Source: an uncultured Bacteroidia bacterium (GTDB lineage Bacteria; Bacteroidota; Bacteroidia; Bacteroidales; F082). From it: a stretch of 64,000 nt of DNA. The stretch is from positions 1 through 64,000 of the forward strand of contig CACZZO010000003.1 in NCBI GenBank assembly GCA_902785755.1, written 5' to 3'. The translations under genes were made by a program, and so were the position numbers. Each line of letters begins with the position of its first letter. Positions within the stretch are counted from its first letter, which is position 1. This document shows positions 1 through 8,945 of this stretch, one piece after another. A model generated the notes under the pieces. The model was not told where the DNA came from. It did no database searches and saw only the letters and a program-made list of their open reading frames with translations.

Positions 1-49
1 CGCCGCGGCGATGATACTGCGGGAGACCGTGGGAAAGTAGCTCGCCGCC
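1..49 (+). rRNA. rrf: 5S ribosomal RNA, 3' end (partial)
   Basis: The first 49 bases match the conserved 3' half of bacterial 5S rRNA: the GAUACUGCGGGAGACCGUGGGAAAGUAG-type block (at about 12-40) followed by the closing helix strand CGCCGCC. The gene is cut by the window start, so 16S and 23S genes probably lie to the left. A strong terminator follows 12 bases later, as expected for the end of an rRNA operon. Confidence 0.88.
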
Positions 50-60
50 CACCCACAACG

Positions 61-97
61 GGAACCCTTCCAGAGAGACCTGGAAGGGTTTCCTGTT
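61..97 (+). terminator. Rho-independent terminator of the rRNA operon
   Basis: An 11 bp perfect stem (AACCCTTCCAG at 63-73 with CTGGAAGGGTT at 80-90, loop AGAGAC) can be extended by two outer pairs and is followed by a T-rich stretch. It lies just after the 5S rRNA end and before the porin gene. Confidence 0.85.
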
Positions 98-225
98 TTA
101 GGGAGGCCGCCGTTTGCACGGCGTGCATCCATATATACCCAATGAAATCACCGCCAAAAAATCGATAAAACCCAATGCGTCAAGTCTGCAACATTTTTAC
201 TAATTTTACAGCCAAATTCTGAGGT

Positions 226-2316
226 ATGGCCAAGAGATTGGTGGTTGTTTTCATTTTACTGATTTCCAGTTTATTAGGATTTTCACAAAATCCCAATCAA
301 GATAGTATTGCGCCAAAAAAACCAACCCCTCGCCCTACCCTTCCCATCGATTCCACCTTCGTCACGTACAACGCCTTACAGTTCGACAGCATCTATCTGA
401 ACGCCTCCAAGGTCATCGACACCACGACTTTCCATACTGCCATCCATGAGGTTTTGGAACGCGAAAACACCATCTACAGCACACTCAGCAACACAGGGCT
501 TGCACATAAATCGATGAGGTTCAACTATTTGCATCAAGTTGGATTCGACATGACCTTGCCTACCTTTTCCGCCATGATGCAAAACGAAAGCTCGTTGGTG
601 ACTTACATGTCGGTTCTCCCCTACTCCGAAATCCGCTATGTGATGACCACCGCTGACAAAGAGCAGCACCTCAACGTCAAATTTGGCAGGCAGTTCTCCC
701 CTCGCCTATTTGTCTCATTTGCTTTCAATTCCGATTTCTCGCCAGGCGTGTTCAAGAACAGCAGAACCCTCAACAACTATTTCTGGCTCAATGCGCACTA
801 TTTCACTGAAAACAAACGGTATGGCATCTCTGCGTATTATTATCGCAACAAACTCGAAATGGGCGAAAACGGCGGCATCGTCAATGATGAAAGTTACATA
901 TCTCACACAGAAACAGACAATTCAGTCATCAATGTCAACCTTTCTTCGGCGACTAATTTCGTTGTTTCGAGTGGTATTGGATTCGAGCATTACTTCAATC
1001 TTTTGCCGCAGAAAACAGTGGTCACAAAGCAAGAAACCAACCCGATAGAAAACGATTCCATCACCACGATTTCTCTTCCCAACGATAGTCTTTCAATGGA
1101 CACTCTGTCGATTGATACCTTGTCCATAGACAGCATTAAAACCATTGAAAATCACGATGTTGTCGTCCAAGAAACCAAGGTCAGGAAATTCACTTTGGGA
1201 AGGATTTGCCACAGCTTCAGTTATTTGAATAACAAGCTGTACTATAACGAGTCCTCCCCTACCGTGGCTTTCTACCAACCTTTCGACACTTTGCTCGATG
1301 TAACGAAATCCACCGACACCACTTTGGTGAGAGCCATTCGCAACACATTGAAATGGAACAGCTTGGGCTATCAGAAATACAACGACGACATTCCATTTTA
1401 TCTTTATGCGGGTCTCTCGCACGGCTTCTATAAACTGAAGCATTTCGACTACCTTAAAGGCGAAACCGTACTTTCGCGCAACTATCAGCAACTCAGCGTG
1501 AACGGCGGCATCATCGTCAACCTGTTCAAGTCGACACGCATCACAGGACATGGCGAACTCATCACCTTGGGCTACCAAATCGGCGATTTCGACCTCAGAG
1601 GACAATGGAAACAATTCATCGGAACGACAAGCAAAAACTGGGGTTATGCCACCTTCGACGCGGAAATCAAACGGCAGTCGGCCAACTGGTTCGAGGAAAG
1701 ATATTCTTCCAACCATTTCCGTTGGGAAAACAATTTCAAAGCCGCTACTTACCTGACTTTCAACCTGAAATACAACTACAAGAACTATTGCATCGGCGTG
1801 AGACAGACCAGCATCGCCAACCTGATTTATTTCGGCACTGATGCCCGTCCCGCCCAAAACGAAGGCATGTTCAGCATCCGCGAGGCCTATTTCAGTTTCT
1901 ATCAAAGCCTTTGGCGATTTGAGTTTGAGGGGTTTGCAAGCCTGCAAAAGTCGAGCAATGAAGAAGTTATGCACCTCCCTCTGCTTCAGGGCCGACTGAG
2001 AATCGGGTATTCGCAACCCATTTTCCGCAAGTCCGCCACGTTGCATCCCTGTATCACGGTGCGCTATTTCACGAAGTATTACGCCGATGCCTACATGCCC
2101 GCCACCCGCGTTTTCTATCTGCAAAACGAAGTTCAAATCGGCAACTTCCCCTTCATCGACCTTTCTTTGGCCATCAAGGTAAAAAAAGCGCATATCTATT
2201 TGGTTTACAGCAATATGTTCCTACTTACGGGCAACTACAATTCGTTCATCGCGCCCCATTATCCAATGCGCGACAGCCGCTTTTTCATCGGCGTCAATTG
2301 GAGATTGTTCAACTAA
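226..2316 (+). CDS. Putative outer-membrane porin (Porin_10-like beta-barrel)
   Basis: 696 residues. An N-terminal signal peptide (hydrophobic core at residues 5-20, cleavage probably after FSQ) is followed by a Pro/Asp/Ser/Thr-rich linker, then a long run of alternating aromatic/polar beta strands ending in ...FFIGVNWRLFN. The terminal aromatic residue and strand pattern are typical of an outer-membrane barrel. Length and start pattern fit the Bacteroidetes 'putative porin' family. A second low-complexity segment (NDSLSMDTLSIDTLSID, about residues 288-304) lies in a probable loop. The next gene starts 12 bp downstream, so the two are likely cotranscribed. Substrate unknown. Confidence 0.72.
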   Translation: MAKRLVVVFILLISSLLGFSQNPNQDSIAPKKPTPRPTLPIDSTFVTYNALQFDSIYLNASKVIDTTTFHTAIHEVLERENTIYSTLSNTGLAHKSMRFNYLHQVGFDMTLPTFSAMMQNESSLVTYMSVLPYSEIRYVMTTADKEQHLNVKFGRQFSPRLFVSFAFNSDFSPGVFKNSRTLNNYFWLNAHYFTENKRYGISAYYYRNKLEMGENGGIVNDESYISHTETDNSVINVNLSSATNFVVSSGIGFEHYFNLLPQKTVVTKQETNPIENDSITTISLPNDSLSMDTLSIDTLSIDSIKTIENHDVVVQETKVRKFTLGRICHSFSYLNNKLYYNESSPTVAFYQPFDTLLDVTKSTDTTLVRAIRNTLKWNSLGYQKYNDDIPFYLYAGLSHGFYKLKHFDYLKGETVLSRNYQQLSVNGGIIVNLFKSTRITGHGELITLGYQIGDFDLRGQWKQFIGTTSKNWGYATFDAEIKRQSANWFEERYSSNHFRWENNFKAATYLTFNLKYNYKNYCIGVRQTSIANLIYFGTDARPAQNEGMFSIREAYFSFYQSLWRFEFEGFASLQKSSNEEVMHLPLLQGRLRIGYSQPIFRKSATLHPCITVRYFTKYYADAYMPATRVFYLQNEVQIGNFPFIDLSLAIKVKKAHIYLVYSNMFLLTGNYNSFIAPHYPMRDSRFFIGVNWRLFN

Positions 2317-2328
2317 TAATGTGTCGCC

Positions 2329-3897
2329 ATGATTCAACCCGACCTCATCCCTACCACCAACACCCTTTCAGGAATCAACGACACCATCGTGCAAATTCCC
2401 GGTCCCGTACTCAACCCAAGTATAGTCAACTCGGTTGCCGAGCAAGTCAACAATGGTAGCTCGTCGCGCGAAATCGGCCTGACCATCGCCATCATCGGTT
2501 TGCTCATCTTCACAGCACACCTTTTCAGCGAGATTTTCAGCCGCAAACGCATCCCCGATGTGCTGTTTCTCATCATCATCGGCTTGCTCATCGGTCCCGT
2601 TTTCCATTGGATTTCGCCCGACAGTTTAGGCAATGCCGGCAGCCTGTTTTCAGGCATTACCTTGGTTACCATCTTGTTTGAGAGCGGCACTCAATTGAGA
2701 TTCAGTGCCTTGAAGGACTCTTTCAAAGGAGCCTTGAAACTCACGGCCCTTAATTTTGTGTTTTCCGCCGTCGCAGTTTGGTTGGCGGGTTGGCTTCTGC
2801 TGGAATTGGACCCTATCATCAGCATGATATTGGGCTGCATGTTGGGCGGCACGGCATCGGCAGTTGTCATTCCCATCGTCAGGCAGATGCGTATGTCGGA
2901 GAAACCCGCCATCATGCTCATCTTGGAGGCTGCCATCGGCAATGTGTTCAGCATTGTGCTGGCTTTGGCATTGATGCAAGCCATCAAATCGAGGCATGTG
3001 GAGTTTGGCGCGATTCTCGGCGACATCTTCTCTTCATTCATCCTCGCCACGGTGATGGGACTGATTGGCGCCATCTTTTGGGCCTTGATTCTCGACCAAG
3101 TACGCAACATCAAGTATTCCATCCTCACCACACCCGCCTTCGTTTTCATCATCTACGGCCTCAACGAGTGGATGGGCTTCAGCGGTGCCATCGCGGCCTT
3201 GGCTTTCGGCATCGGCATGGCCAACATCGACGGCATCTACAACGCATGGCTCAAGAAGTTCATCAAGAAAGTGCCCGTCAACCTGAACGAAACCGAGCGT
3301 TCTTTGTTTTCGGAATTGGTGCTGCTCCTGAAGACATTCTTCTTCATCTATGTTGGCATTTCCATCCAACTCAACCAATGGCATCCTTTCGTTATCGGGC
3401 TGGGAATCAGTTTATTGCTATTCATCATCCGTATCCCAGCGGTGCGTTTCGCCATCTCCAAAAAGGAAGGCATCCCCGAAAAGGAATTGGTTTTCATGTC
3501 GGCACTCAATCCCAAGGGACTGACCGCCGCAGTGTTGGCCACACAAGCCCTCATCTACATCCCCGATTTGGAAACCGCCATGTTTGTAAGGAACATCGTC
3601 TTTTCGGTCATCCTCTCCTCCATCGTCATCAATTCCCTCCTTATCCCATTGATTGACAAGGAGAAAGGCCTGTTCCAATTCTATCTGAAAGTGTTGAACT
3701 TCAACCAAAAGATGAAAAACATGGTGAACAAGACCAAGCATGAAGGCGAAGAATGGCACCACAAACATACGAAGGCGCATGATTTTGTCGGTGAAATGTT
3801 TCATTCTGAAGTGATTACAGAAATCATCGAACATCAAGACAAGCCCGGAGCCGTGAGCAACAAGATGGAATCGAACAATATGGATGTGGCGGATTAA
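2329..3897 (+). CDS. Cation:proton antiporter, CPA1/NhaP-like membrane protein
   Basis: 522 residues, with 10-12 hydrophobic segments between about residues 45 and 445 and a charged His/Lys-rich cytosolic tail. Motifs such as FSEIFSRKRIPDVLFLIIIGLLIGP and ALAFGIGMAN place it in the Na+/H+ exchanger superfamily. In the transmembrane segment where relatives usually read E..(N/S)D, this protein reads LEAAIGNVFSIV, so the usual acidic ion-binding position appears to be Asn. The ion-exchange role is therefore inferred and uncertain. It follows the porin gene by 12 bp. Confidence 0.75.
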   Translation: MIQPDLIPTTNTLSGINDTIVQIPGPVLNPSIVNSVAEQVNNGSSSREIGLTIAIIGLLIFTAHLFSEIFSRKRIPDVLFLIIIGLLIGPVFHWISPDSLGNAGSLFSGITLVTILFESGTQLRFSALKDSFKGALKLTALNFVFSAVAVWLAGWLLLELDPIISMILGCMLGGTASAVVIPIVRQMRMSEKPAIMLILEAAIGNVFSIVLALALMQAIKSRHVEFGAILGDIFSSFILATVMGLIGAIFWALILDQVRNIKYSILTTPAFVFIIYGLNEWMGFSGAIAALAFGIGMANIDGIYNAWLKKFIKKVPVNLNETERSLFSELVLLLKTFFFIYVGISIQLNQWHPFVIGLGISLLLFIIRIPAVRFAISKKEGIPEKELVFMSALNPKGLTAAVLATQALIYIPDLETAMFVRNIVFSVILSSIVINSLLIPLIDKEKGLFQFYLKVLNFNQKMKNMVNKTKHEGEEWHHKHTKAHDFVGEMFHSEVITEIIEHQDKPGAVSNKMESNNMDVAD

Positions 3898-3994
3898 CAG
3901 CTCAAGAATGACGCTATGTTTTTAACTTATGCCGCTTCAAACCATCTTTTTAGAGTTTTTTTCATGCAAAACTCCACAATTCAGAAAATATTCG

Positions 3995-4002
3995 TATCTT
4001 TG
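3995..4002 (+). promoter_or_regulatory. Bacteroidetes-type -7 box for rpsO
   Basis: TATCTTTG matches the Bacteroidetes -7 consensus TAnnTTTG and sits 44 bp before the rpsO start. No clear -33 TTG is seen at the ideal distance. Confidence 0.6.
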
Positions 4003-4046
4003 CAGCCCGTTTAGAACAACAAATTTATCGTAAAAAGAAGAAAATT

Positions 4047-4316
4047 ATGTACTTAACTGCAGAAAAGAAATCAGAGATTTTCAGCCAATACGGCAAGAAC
4101 GCTGCCGATACTGGTTCAGCAGAAGGCCAAATCGCTTTGTTCACCTACAGAATTAAGCATTTGACAGAGCAAACGAAAGTCCATCACAAGGATGTGGCGG
4201 CCAAACGTGCGTTGGTTGGCTTGGTAGGTAAGAGAAGAAGACTTCTCGATTATTTGAAGAAAACCGACATCGAAAGATACCGTAACATCATTAAGGAATT
4301 GGGCATCAGAAAGTAA
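4047..4316 (+). CDS. rpsO: 30S ribosomal protein S15
   Basis: 89 residues, the usual length. The protein shows the full S15 pattern: Asp-Thr-Gly-Ser-Ala-Glu near residue 23, the HL..H..DH-type central region (here HLTEQTKVHHKDVAAKRAL) and the C-terminal RRRLLDYLKKTDIERYRNII. S15 binds 16S rRNA in the small subunit. It is followed by its own terminator and then pnp, the classic rpsO-pnp order in many bacteria. Confidence 0.97.
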   Translation: MYLTAEKKSEIFSQYGKNAADTGSAEGQIALFTYRIKHLTEQTKVHHKDVAAKRALVGLVGKRRRLLDYLKKTDIERYRNIIKELGIRK

Positions 4317-4342
4317 GACTTTCGGCTACCCAAGCCAAACGC

Positions 4343-4374
4343 AAAAAAAGGCAATCGAGCATTGCCTTTTTTTG
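4343..4374 (+). terminator. Terminator after rpsO
   Basis: A 13 bp stem, A7-GGCAAT with ATTGCC-T7, and a 5 nt loop (CGAGC), ending in a run of T. It lies 27 bp after the rpsO stop and before pnp. Read-through is possible, as in other rpsO-pnp units. Confidence 0.85.
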
Positions 4375-4432
4375 CTATTTTACGAACCCACAAGTTAGGA
4401 AGTAGAGAAAACAGTAAAAAAACATTAAAATC

Positions 4433-6682
4433 ATGGGTCCACAAGGATTTACACGAACCATCAAAATGCCTAACGGTCAGGAAATTACGTTGAACACCGG
4501 CCGTTACGCCAAGCAAGCCGACGGATCAGTCATGCTCCGCTGCGGCGACACCGTCATCTTAGCCACCGTTTGCTCAGCAACGGAAGTGGCTCCCGAAACC
4601 GATTTCTTCCCCCTGTCTGTCGACTATAGGGAAAAATACTATTCCACGGGCAAGTTCCCGGGCGGTTTCTTCAAGCGCGAGGCCAAACCCTCCGACTACG
4701 AAGTGCTGATTTCGCGCCTCATCGACCGCGCCCTGCGCCCGTTGTTCCCCGACGACTATCACGCCGAGACCATCGTGCAAGTCAACCTTTTGTCGAATGA
4801 CAAGGAACAAACTCCAGATGCTCTTGCAGCCTTGGCCGCCTCTGCCGCCATCTGCGTGTCCGACATCCCCTTCCACGGCCCGATTTCGGAAGTGCGCGTG
4901 GCCCTCATCGGCGACGAATATGTCATCAACCCGACCTTCGCCCAAATGGAGGAAGCCCGCCTCGAACTGATGGTGGCTGCCTCGATGAAGGACATCTGCA
5001 TGGTGGAAGGCGAATGTAAGGAAGTGAGCGAGCAAGAGATGCTCGGCGCACTGAAAGCCGCCCACGAAGCCATCAAGATCCAATGCCAAGCCCAGATTGA
5101 ACTGATGGAACAGGTCAACAAGGCAAAGCGCGAATATTGCCACGAGGTGAACGACGAAAACCTCCGTGCCGAAATCGAAGCCAACTGCTACCAGCCTTGC
5201 TACGACTTCGCCCTCACAGGTTGCGCCGACAAGCACCTCCGCGAAGAAACTTTCAGCGGAATCTTGGACAAATACCTTGAAAAATATACCGAAGAGGAAC
5301 TCGAAACCGTTGCACCGCTCGCCAAACGTTATTTCCACGACGTGGAACGCTCGGCTGTGCGCAACGCCGTCCTCAACGAGCGCATCCGCCTCGACGGTCG
5401 TAAGACTGACGAGGTGCGTCCCATTTGGACGGAAGTCGATGTGTTGCCCAAAGCCCACGGTTCGGCTGTGTTCACCCGTGGTGAAACGCAGGCTTTGGTG
5501 ACCGTCACCCTCGGCACCAAATTAGACGAACAGACTTTGGACGGTGCCGTGGTGGAAGGAACAAAGAACTTCACACTGCACTACAACTTCCCCGGCTTTG
5601 CCACTGGCGAGGCCAAGGCCCAACGCAGCACCAGCCGCCGCGAAATCGGTCACGGCAACTTGGCCGAGCGCGCCCTCAAGACGATGGTGCCGCACGACGA
5701 ATCCATGCCTTACACCATCCGCATCGTGAGCGACATCCTCGAATCCAACGGTTCTTCCTCAATGGCCTCAGTGTGTGGCGGTTGCCTCGCATTGATGGAT
5801 GCTGGCGTGCCGATGCGCAAACCCGTCGCTGGCGTGGCTATGGGCATGATTTCTGACAGCGAGACTGGCAAATACGCCATCCTCACCGACATTCTCGGCG
5901 ACGAAGACCACCTCGGCGACATGGACTTTAAGGTCACTGGCACCCGCGATGGTATCACCGCCTGCCAAATGGATATTAAGGTCGACGGCCTGTCCTACGA
6001 AGTGCTGACCGAAGCCCTCGAACAAGCCCGTCAAGGCCGTTTGCACATCCTCGACGAAATGGCCAAGACCATCACCGAGCCTCGCGCTGATTATAAGGAG
6101 TTTGTGCCACGCATCGAGACCATGTACATCCCGAAGGATATGATTGGTGCCGTCATCGGACCTGGCGGAAAAATCATCCAAGAGATGCAGAAAGAGACCA
6201 ACACCGTCATCGTCATCACCGAGGACGACCAGAAGGGCATTGTGGAAATCGCTTCGCAGAACAAGGAAGACATCGAGGCTTGCAAGGCCAAGATTCGCGC
6301 CATCGTGCAAGTGCCCGAGGTTGGCGAAGTCTACCACGGTAAGATCGTTTCCATCATGGCCTTTGGCGCTTTCGTGGAAATCATCCCCAACAAGGACGGC
6401 TTGCTCCACATCTCCGAAATCGACTGGAAGCGTTACGAGACGATGGAAGAGACTGGCCTGAAGGAAGGCGACGAAATCGATGTGAAACTCGTTGAGATTG
6501 ACCAAAAGACCGGCAAGTTGCGCCTGTCGCACCGCGCTCTTCTGCCCAAGCCGGAAGGCTTTGAGGAGAAGAAGAGCGGCAACGGTGGCGGAGGTCGCGG
6601 CAACGGTGGAAACCGTGGCGGTCATGGCGGAGGCAACCGCAATGGTGGTGGCCACGGCAATGGCGGCGGTCGCAAAAGATAA
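4433..6682 (+). CDS. pnp: Polyribonucleotide nucleotidyltransferase (PNPase)
   Basis: 749 residues. It is a phosphorolytic 3'-5' exoribonuclease and RNA-turnover enzyme. Domain order: first RNase PH domain (about 10-145, with [22 protein letters not shown]), helical linker (about 145-230), second RNase PH domain (about 310-520, with [31 protein letters not shown] and [16 protein letters not shown]), KH domain (about 545-610, [11 protein letters not shown]) and S1 domain (about 620-690, [15 protein letters not shown]). The last ~45 residues are a Gly/Asn/Arg/His-rich, RGG-like tail, an RNA-binding-type extension not present in the E. coli enzyme. The start follows an AT-rich leader after the rpsO terminator. 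Confidence 0.97.
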   Translation: MGPQGFTRTIKMPNGQEITLNTGRYAKQADGSVMLRCGDTVILATVCSATEVAPETDFFPLSVDYREKYYSTGKFPGGFFKREAKPSDYEVLISRLIDRALRPLFPDDYHAETIVQVNLLSNDKEQTPDALAALAASAAICVSDIPFHGPISEVRVALIGDEYVINPTFAQMEEARLELMVAASMKDICMVEGECKEVSEQEMLGALKAAHEAIKIQCQAQIELMEQVNKAKREYCHEVNDENLRAEIEANCYQPCYDFALTGCADKHLREETFSGILDKYLEKYTEEELETVAPLAKRYFHDVERSAVRNAVLNERIRLDGRKTDEVRPIWTEVDVLPKAHGSAVFTRGETQALVTVTLGTKLDEQTLDGAVVEGTKNFTLHYNFPGFATGEAKAQRSTSRREIGHGNLAERALKTMVPHDESMPYTIRIVSDILESNGSSSMASVCGGCLALMDAGVPMRKPVAGVAMGMISDSETGKYAILTDILGDEDHLGDMDFKVTGTRDGITACQMDIKVDGLSYEVLTEALEQARQGRLHILDEMAKTITEPRADYKEFVPRIETMYIPKDMIGAVIGPGGKIIQEMQKETNTVIVITEDDQKGIVEIASQNKEDIEACKAKIRAIVQVPEVGEVYHGKIVSIMAFGAFVEIIPNKDGLLHISEIDWKRYETMEETGLKEGDEIDVKLVEIDQKTGKLRLSHRALLPKPEGFEEKKSGNGGGGRGNGGNRGGHGGGNRNGGGHGNGGGRKR

Positions 6683-6693
6683 AACCCACTTTG

Positions 6694-6784
6694 AGGTTCT
6701 GGCGGATTTGGAATCCGCCAGCCTCGAAAAGGGGATTTGAAATCCCCATCTCAACGCGAGCGGATTGCAATTCCACTCGAACCT
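6694..6784. repeat. Three consecutive hairpins between pnp and rpoD
   Basis: Three adjacent near-perfect palindromes lie at 6700-6720 (TGGCGGATT/AATCCGCCA), 6731-6747 (GGGGATTT/AAATCCCC) and 6757-6779 (CGAGCGGA.../...TTCCACTCG). They are enclosed by a short outer stem (AGGTTC 6694-6699 with GAACCT 6779-6784). No poly-T follows, so this is not a normal terminator. It may be a REP-like element, an mRNA-stability structure or an attenuator ahead of rpoD. Confidence 0.7.
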
Positions 6785-6824
6785 GAACAAGAAAGAACAT
6801 ATTCAAAGAACTAAACAAACTTAA

Positions 6825-7688
6825 ATGAGGCAGTTAAAGATTACGAAGCAGGTGACGAACAGGGAGACCGCTTCCTTGGACAAGTACCTGCAAGAGATTG
6901 GTAAGGTTGAGCTGATTTCGGCTGAAGAAGAGGTTGAATTGGCACAACGTATCAAGCAAGGCGACAAGATCGCATTGGAAAAACTCACCAAGGCCAACTT
7001 GCGCTTTGTAGTCTCCGTAGCAAAACAGTATCAGAACCAAGGCCTCAGTCTTCCCGACTTAATCAACGAAGGCAACTTGGGTCTGATCAAAGCCGCACAA
7101 CGTTTCGACGAAACCAGAGGTTTCAAGTTCATCTCCTACGCCGTGTGGTGGATTCGCCAATCCATCCTTCAGGCTTTGGCCGAACAATCGCGCATTGTCC
7201 GTCTCCCTCTCAACAAAATCGGTTCCATCAACAAAATCAACAAGACTTACGCCAAGTTAGAGCAAGAATTTGAGCGCGAACCCAATGCAGAGGAGATTGC
7301 CGAAGTTTTAGAAATCACGGAGCAAGAGGTGAAGGAGTCGATGAAGAACGCCGGACGCCACATCAGCATGGACGCGCCCCTCATCCAAGACGAGGACAAC
7401 ACCATGTATGACGTGCTGAAGAGCGAGGAAGCCCCGACCCCTGAGACTGAACTTCTTTATGAGTCGTTGCGCAAAGAAATCGACCGAGCCATCTCCACCC
7501 TGACGCAGCGGGAGCAGGATGTCGTCCGAATGTACTTCGGGCTGAGCGGCAGCCACCCGATGACGTTGGAGGAGATTGGAGAGAAATTCGACCTGACGCG
7601 CGAGCGCGTGCGCCAAATCAAGGAAAAGGCCATACGCCGGTTGAAACACACCAGCCGCAGCAAGATCCTGAAGAGTTATCTCGGTTAA
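6825..7688 (+). CDS. rpoD: Primary RNA polymerase sigma factor RpoD/SigA, short Bacteroidetes type
   Basis: 287 residues with regions 1.2, 2, 3 and 4 but no region 1.1 or large non-conserved insert, as usual for Bacteroidetes. Region 2 contains [33 protein letters not shown] and [13 protein letters not shown]. Region 3 begins at RIVRLPLNK, and region 4 has the helix-turn-helix [28 protein letters not shown]. This factor is expected to read the TTG-N19-TAnnTTTG promoters found elsewhere in the window. It is followed by a strong terminator. Confidence 0.96.
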   Translation: MRQLKITKQVTNRETASLDKYLQEIGKVELISAEEEVELAQRIKQGDKIALEKLTKANLRFVVSVAKQYQNQGLSLPDLINEGNLGLIKAAQRFDETRGFKFISYAVWWIRQSILQALAEQSRIVRLPLNKIGSINKINKTYAKLEQEFEREPNAEEIAEVLEITEQEVKESMKNAGRHISMDAPLIQDEDNTMYDVLKSEEAPTPETELLYESLRKEIDRAISTLTQREQDVVRMYFGLSGSHPMTLEEIGEKFDLTRERVRQIKEKAIRRLKHTSRSKILKSYLG

Positions 7689-7696
7689 GGAAATGG

Positions 7697-7729
7697 AAAA
7701 AGCCTCTCAAAAATTTGGGAGGCTTTTTT
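7697..7729 (+). terminator. Terminator after rpoD
   Basis: A 12 bp stem, AAAAAGCCTCTC (7697-7708) with GGGAGGCTTTTT (7717-7728), has one G-U pair and an 8 nt loop and ends in six T. It starts 8 bp after the rpoD stop. Confidence 0.88.
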
Positions 7730-7779
7730 GATACCTCAAATTTCAGTAAGTCAGGCCGAAATGCCAAAACGGAATGACA

Positions 7780-8190
7780 TCAAATACCAAGTCTTTCTTT
7801 CAACTGAGTAGGTGTCACTGCAAACGGACAATCGGGGAAATGCTTCATATTGCCAGTCACCAAACAAATGCCCATATCTTCATATATAGTTGCCGCTTCA
7901 TAAAAACAAACATCCTTTTGGTCGGGCAATTCCTTCCCAGTCTTTTCAGGATTGACCCAAACACCTTGTGCTTTCATCTCCACTAAAATTGTTTTCACCA
8001 GTTCCTTATTGAAGCCAAATTTGTCTCTATTCAACACAGAAACATACTCCGCCATGATATCCTTGGAAAGCACAGGGGTAATCTTTCCCAAAAAGACCGC
8101 TTCGAGTATGGCAAAAGGCACAGAACGCCGACGGTCTTGGGCCAACAATGCCGAGACAATGACATTGGTGTCAATTACTACATAACGCAT
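7780..8190 (-). CDS. PIN-domain toxin of a toxin-antitoxin pair
   Basis: 136 residues from the ATG at 8190 (MRYVVIDTNVIVSALL). An upstream in-frame TTG was rejected because it lies inside the antitoxin stop region. The PIN-fold acidic residues are visible: Asp7 in DTN, Glu in DIMAEY, Asp in PDQKDVCFYEAA, and the terminal TGN/HFP motif (LVTGNMKHFP; relatives often have TGD). It fits the family of putative PIN-type ribonuclease toxins found with RelB/DinJ-like partners. The antitoxin gene ends 5 bp upstream, so the two are one operon. Confidence 0.85.
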   Translation of the reverse strand: MRYVVIDTNVIVSALLAQDRRRSVPFAILEAVFLGKITPVLSKDIMAEYVSVLNRDKFGFNKELVKTILVEMKAQGVWVNPEKTGKELPDQKDVCFYEAATIYEDMGICLVTGNMKHFPDCPFAVTPTQLKERLGI

Positions 8191-8195
8191 GGCAT

Positions 8196-8486
8196 TCAAT
8201 TGTTTTTAGCGTGAACTGCTGCGATTTCTGCTTCAATTTCTTCTTCCGTCATTCCCGCTTTGCCATTCCCTACAGCCTCATCGTTGAGTGAATATAGAGC
8301 CTTCAGCCCACTTGCGGAAACACGAGGTTTCTCTTTGATCTCAAAAGGAACGCCATTCTCCGAAACCGACTTCTTCAGAAAGATTCGGATAGCAGTTGGA
8401 AGGTCAAGCCCAAGACGATCAAACAAGGCCGTCGCTTGCTCTTTAAGGTTGTTTTCGACACGAATTTGTAATGTTGCTGTAGACAT
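8196..8486 (-). CDS. RelB/DinJ-family antitoxin
   Basis: 96 residues from the ATG at 8486 (MSTATLQIRVENNLKEQATALFDRLGLDLPTAIRIFLKKSV). This is the ribbon-helix-helix pattern of DinJ/RelB antitoxins: a beta strand TLQIRV followed by two helices. The acidic C-terminus (EEEIEAEIAAVHAKNN) is the probable toxin-neutralising part. DinJ-type antitoxins usually partner YafQ/RelE toxins, so pairing with a PIN protein is a known but less common combination. Antitoxin first, toxin second is the normal autoregulated order. Confidence 0.85.
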   Translation of the reverse strand: MSTATLQIRVENNLKEQATALFDRLGLDLPTAIRIFLKKSVSENGVPFEIKEKPRVSASGLKALYSLNDEAVGNGKAGMTEEEIEAEIAAVHAKNN

Positions 8487-8524
8487 TTTATATAGATTTG
8501 TATATGATTTTGACTGCAAAAATA
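8487..8524 (-). promoter_or_regulatory. Toxin-antitoxin promoter and candidate operator
   Basis: TATTTTTG on the minus strand (8517-8524) fits the -7 box. Between it and the start codon lies the AT inverted repeat ATATA-GATTTG-TATAT (about 8490-8505), a plausible site for the ribbon-helix-helix antitoxin. No good -33 box was found. Confidence 0.5.
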
Positions 8525-8710
8525 CACAATTTCTGAAACACCGCCACTTTTTCCCGAAAATACCGCATCAGCCAATTTTGCCCTTGAAGGATTGTAAATC
8601 CTAATACTCGACTACGGGAGGTGTTCCCTCATGCCGCCAAAGTCCTAAATGGACGACCCGAACACAAGCAGGCGACGACAGTCCCTGCTCGCAACGGAAC
8701 AAACAGACCC

Positions 8711-8822
8711 GCTTCGCGTCATTGACTTCGTCGAATCGGAGATTTGCGAGGAACGAAGCAATCCAGATAAATAGCGACACTCCTGGATTGCTTCGTCGTT
8801 CCTCCTCGCAATGACGCAAAGC
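8711..8822. repeat. Long palindromic dispersed repeat (GCTTCGCGTCATTG...CAATGACGCAAAGC)
   Basis: The outer arms (8711-8724 and 8809-8822) pair with one mismatch. An inner hairpin pairs TGCGAGGAACGAAGCAATCC (8745-8764) with GGATTGCTTCGTCGTTCC...TCGCA (8785-8810), with a small bulge. A related copy with a different core lies at 47228-47300, and the tail of the 60439-60624 repeat contains the same GCTTCGT-CCTCGCA-TGACGC words. This is a REP/MITE-like element with no coding content. Confidence 0.8.
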
Positions 8823-8854
8823 GACACGGCGCAAAGCGGCCGAACGGATAGCCC

Positions 8855-8910
8855 AAAAAAAGTTACCGAACGAAGGTCAACTCATGCGCCCCCCGCCCGA
8901 TAACTTTTTC
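8855..8910 (-). terminator. Terminator of the surface-protein gene
   Basis: Read on the minus strand, AAAAAGTTATCG pairs with CGGTAACTTTTTTT across a GC-rich loop and ends in seven T. It begins about 36 bp after the stop codon of the FISUMP/BspA gene. Confidence 0.65.
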
Positions 8911-8945
8911 GCCCCTTGCCCGTCTTGCCCGTAACGGAACAAAGG

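Larger units (their letters stand above)
8587..8945. other. Non-coding repeat-rich spacer
   Basis: About 360 bases between the antitoxin promoter region and the end of the large surface-protein gene. It holds a long palindromic repeat (8711-8822) and the terminator of the surface-protein gene (8855-8910). Short open frames here are repeat-derived and show no protein-like pattern. Confidence 0.7.

Noticed and set aside
4574..5458. Long antisense frames within pnp and other conserved genes
   Set aside because: Codon-bias shadows of GC-rich coding sequence; no protein features.
8601..8834. Small frames in the spacer downstream of the surface protein
   Set aside because: They are translations of the palindromic repeat and of its flanks; no start signal or conserved pattern.
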